Shown here piece by piece: positions 40,330-41,967 of a stretch of 41,967 nt of DNA (positions are counted from its first letter, which is position 1; each line of letters starts with the position of its first letter). Made by a program: the position numbers and the translations under genes. The stretch is from Butyrivibrio sp. (lineage in GTDB: Bacteria; Bacillota; Clostridia; Lachnospirales; Lachnospiraceae): NCBI GenBank assembly GCA_024688095.1, contig JAILEJ010000151.1, forward strand, positions 1 through 41,967, in the 5' to 3' direction. Under the pieces are notes generated by a model. It ran no database searches and was not told the DNA's origin. It saw nothing but the letters and a program-made list of their open reading frames with translations.

Positions 40330-41967
40330 ATGAAGTCAATCCGTACAAGACTTATTGGTGCCTTCCTCGGAACTATTTTATTAGTCTTTTTTGCACTGGC
40401 ATCAATTGGTATTTATTATCTGGCTGCGGCTATAGAAGTTCATTCTACTCAGGCGATGGAAGTTCTTAATGAAGAAAAAGTAATGGAGCTTAACAACTAC
40501 TTTGATGATGTAGAAAAATCTGTTAATGTGCTTCAGGAATATCTTATTGAAAATGTTACAGTTAATAAATATAAAGTAGGAGAAGCTTATCGTCAGAGAA
40601 TATTTGATGAACTAAAAGGCAGAGCCAAAAGCATAGCATATATAATTGATAATGTTCAGGCAATATATTTTAGACCTGATCCGGAATTATATGGTGGGAC
40701 AGCAGGGTTTTTCCTGTCAAAATCATCAGATGGAGAATTAAAAAGCTTAACTCCGACAGATATTCTTCAATATGATAAGAATGATTTTGAGCATGTAGGA
40801 TGGTATTATGAGCCTTTAAAGACAGGTGCTCCTACATGGCTTGAACCGTATTCTAATGAAAATATCAATATTTATATGATCTCATATGTTGTTCCGGTAT
40901 ATCTTGGAAATGAGTTTCTTGGAGTGCTTGGCATGGACATTGATATGACACTGGTTCATCAGACTATTGATAAAATAAATTATCAGGGAAGTACAGGTGC
41001 ATTATTTAGTAAAGGCAGAACTCTTTTATACCATATAAATTATCCGGGAGGATTGGACAGAGATAATTTTACTGAAGAAATATCTGCAATAACTGATTTT
41101 TGTACAGATGAATATATAAACACAAAAAAGAATTATCAATATTTTATAGGTGCATCAAAATACAGAATAATGGTCAATAGACTTGAAAATGGGATGATTT
41201 TTACTATTTCTACTCCTGAATCTGAACTTTTCAGATTTAGAAATGCAATGATAGTACAGCTCTCTATGATTCTTTTGGCAGCACTTATTCTTATGGTTAT
41301 TGTATCTATACGTATGACCAGAAAAATTGTTGATCCTATACAGGAGCTTACTGATGTTTCATCGCGTATAGCAAAGGGAGAGCTTGGTCAGACAATTGAA
41401 TACTATTCACAGGATGAAATAGGCTCTCTTGCTGACAGTATTAGAAAAATGAGTGTAGAGCTTGGAAAATATATAGATTATATTCATGGACAGGCGTATC
41501 TGGATGCTATGACGGGTGTTAAAAATAAGGGTGCATATCTTGCTGAGCAGACTAGACAGGAAAGACTTATCAGGGAAAATATGGCAGAGTTTACACTCTA
41601 TGTATTTGATGTTAATGGTTTAAAGAAAATGAATGATACAAAGGGACATGAATATGGAGATATGATGATTAAGGATGCAGCTCTAAATATAAGAACTATT
41701 TTTGGAGCTGATCAGGTTTACCGTGTTGGCGGAGATGAGTTTGTAGCTTTTTCTGATGATGATTCTGAGGAAGAGATATTAAGACAGTTTGCCCGTTTTG
41801 ATGAGCAGCTTCGTAATTTTAATAAAGATAATGAAAGATATGAAGAAGAGCTTGCTATTTCCAAGGGTGCAGCTGTTTATAGTCCTAGACTAGACTCAGA
41901 GTTTGCAGATGTATTTGGACGGGCAGACGAAGAAATGTACAAATGTAAGGCTGAGTATTATAAGACT
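40330..41967 (+). CDS. Cache-HAMP-GGDEF diguanylate cyclase, 3' truncated by window end
   Basis: 546 codons are visible and the frame is open at the window end. The protein starts MKSIRTRLIGAFLGTILLVF (TM1 about 10-33), followed by a large extracellular Cache-type sensor (about 36-300, with FLGVLGMDIDMTLV), TM2 (about 305-330), HAMP (about 330-385), and a GGDEF domain from about 393. The active-site loop RVGGDEFVAF is intact, and DAMTGVKNKGAY and FDVNGLKKMND are typical, so cyclic-di-GMP synthesis is expected. The inhibitory RxxD site is FGAD here, hence probably absent. GAGGGGG precedes ATG 40330, inside the preceding gene. Confidence 0.92.
   Translation, partial: MKSIRTRLIGAFLGTILLVFFALASIGIYYLAAAIEVHSTQAMEVLNEEKVMELNNYFDDVEKSVNVLQEYLIENVTVNKYKVGEAYRQRIFDELKGRAKSIAYIIDNVQAIYFRPDPELYGGTAGFFLSKSSDGELKSLTPTDILQYDKNDFEHVGWYYEPLKTGAPTWLEPYSNENINIYMISYVVPVYLGNEFLGVLGMDIDMTLVHQTIDKINYQGSTGALFSKGRTLLYHINYPGGLDRDNFTEEISAITDFCTDEYINTKKNYQYFIGASKYRIMVNRLENGMIFTISTPESELFRFRNAMIVQLSMILLAALILMVIVSIRMTRKIVDPIQELTDVSSRIAKGELGQTIEYYSQDEIGSLADSIRKMSVELGKYIDYIHGQAYLDAMTGVKNKGAYLAEQTRQERLIRENMAEFTLYVFDVNGLKKMNDTKGHEYGDMMIKDAALNIRTIFGADQVYRVGGDEFVAFSDDDSEEEILRQFARFDEQLRNFNKDNERYEEELAISKGAAVYSPRLDSEFADVFGRADEEMYKCKAEYYKT

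Overview
This AT-rich window most resembles a motile Firmicute of the family Lachnospiraceae, Butyrivibrio/Pseudobutyrivibrio-like. That is inferred from family content and gene order, not from a search. The pointers are AAGGAGG ribosome sites, a short ftsW-ftsQ-ftsZ-nrdR division block, DUF5688 and DUF4317 proteins, chemotaxis genes with a sigma-28-type promoter, and NADP glutamate dehydrogenase. No phage, insertion sequence or CRISPR array was seen. Most of the window is core genome, with signalling genes concentrated in the last 15 kb.

Layout. 1-2660: end of ftsW, ftsQ/divIB, and ftsZ with its own promoter and terminator. 2.8-3.3 kb: nrdR. 3.4-8.5 kb: a five-gene ABC importer of the peptide/nickel class (lipoprotein, two permeases, two short ATPases). 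8.5-9.1 kb: an unknown 146-aa protein behind a near-consensus sigma-28 promoter. 9.2-12.2 kb: yqeG, an aroE-aroK fusion, aroQ and efp. 12.3-16.5 kb: a DUF5688 protein, tRNA-Arg(CCG), a membrane-anchored SH3b protein and gdhA with a terminator-like hairpin in its leader. 16.5-16.7 kb: a 208-bp long palindrome between gdhA and a convergent ACT-domain gene. 17.5-21.4 kb: a chemoreceptor, a membrane-anchored carboxylesterase and a 51-aa small protein.

21.4-27.4 kb, minus strand: fruR-fruK-fruA-ptsH-ptsI, a fructose PTS operon that also carries the general PTS proteins HPr and EI. 27.7-30.9 kb: a CheC/FliY-type phosphatase, a DUF4317 protein and a GGDEF-EAL protein whose GGDEF site is degenerate. 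30.9-35.3 kb: marR plus two half-ABC exporters that form a textbook heterodimer with one degenerate ATP site, behind a dense palindromic operator region. 35.4-36.2 kb: cheR.

36.3 kb to the end: the most unusual locus. A six-TM histidine-kinase-like protein lacks the phospho-accepting histidine and is fused to a receiver-like domain and then to a complete DegV (FakB-type fatty-acid-binding) domain. Two Cache-GGDEF proteins follow with 4-12 nt gaps. The first has a ruined GGDEF site (NNNSF); the second is intact and runs off the window. I read this as a candidate undescribed membrane or lipid-sensing system linked to cyclic-di-GMP.
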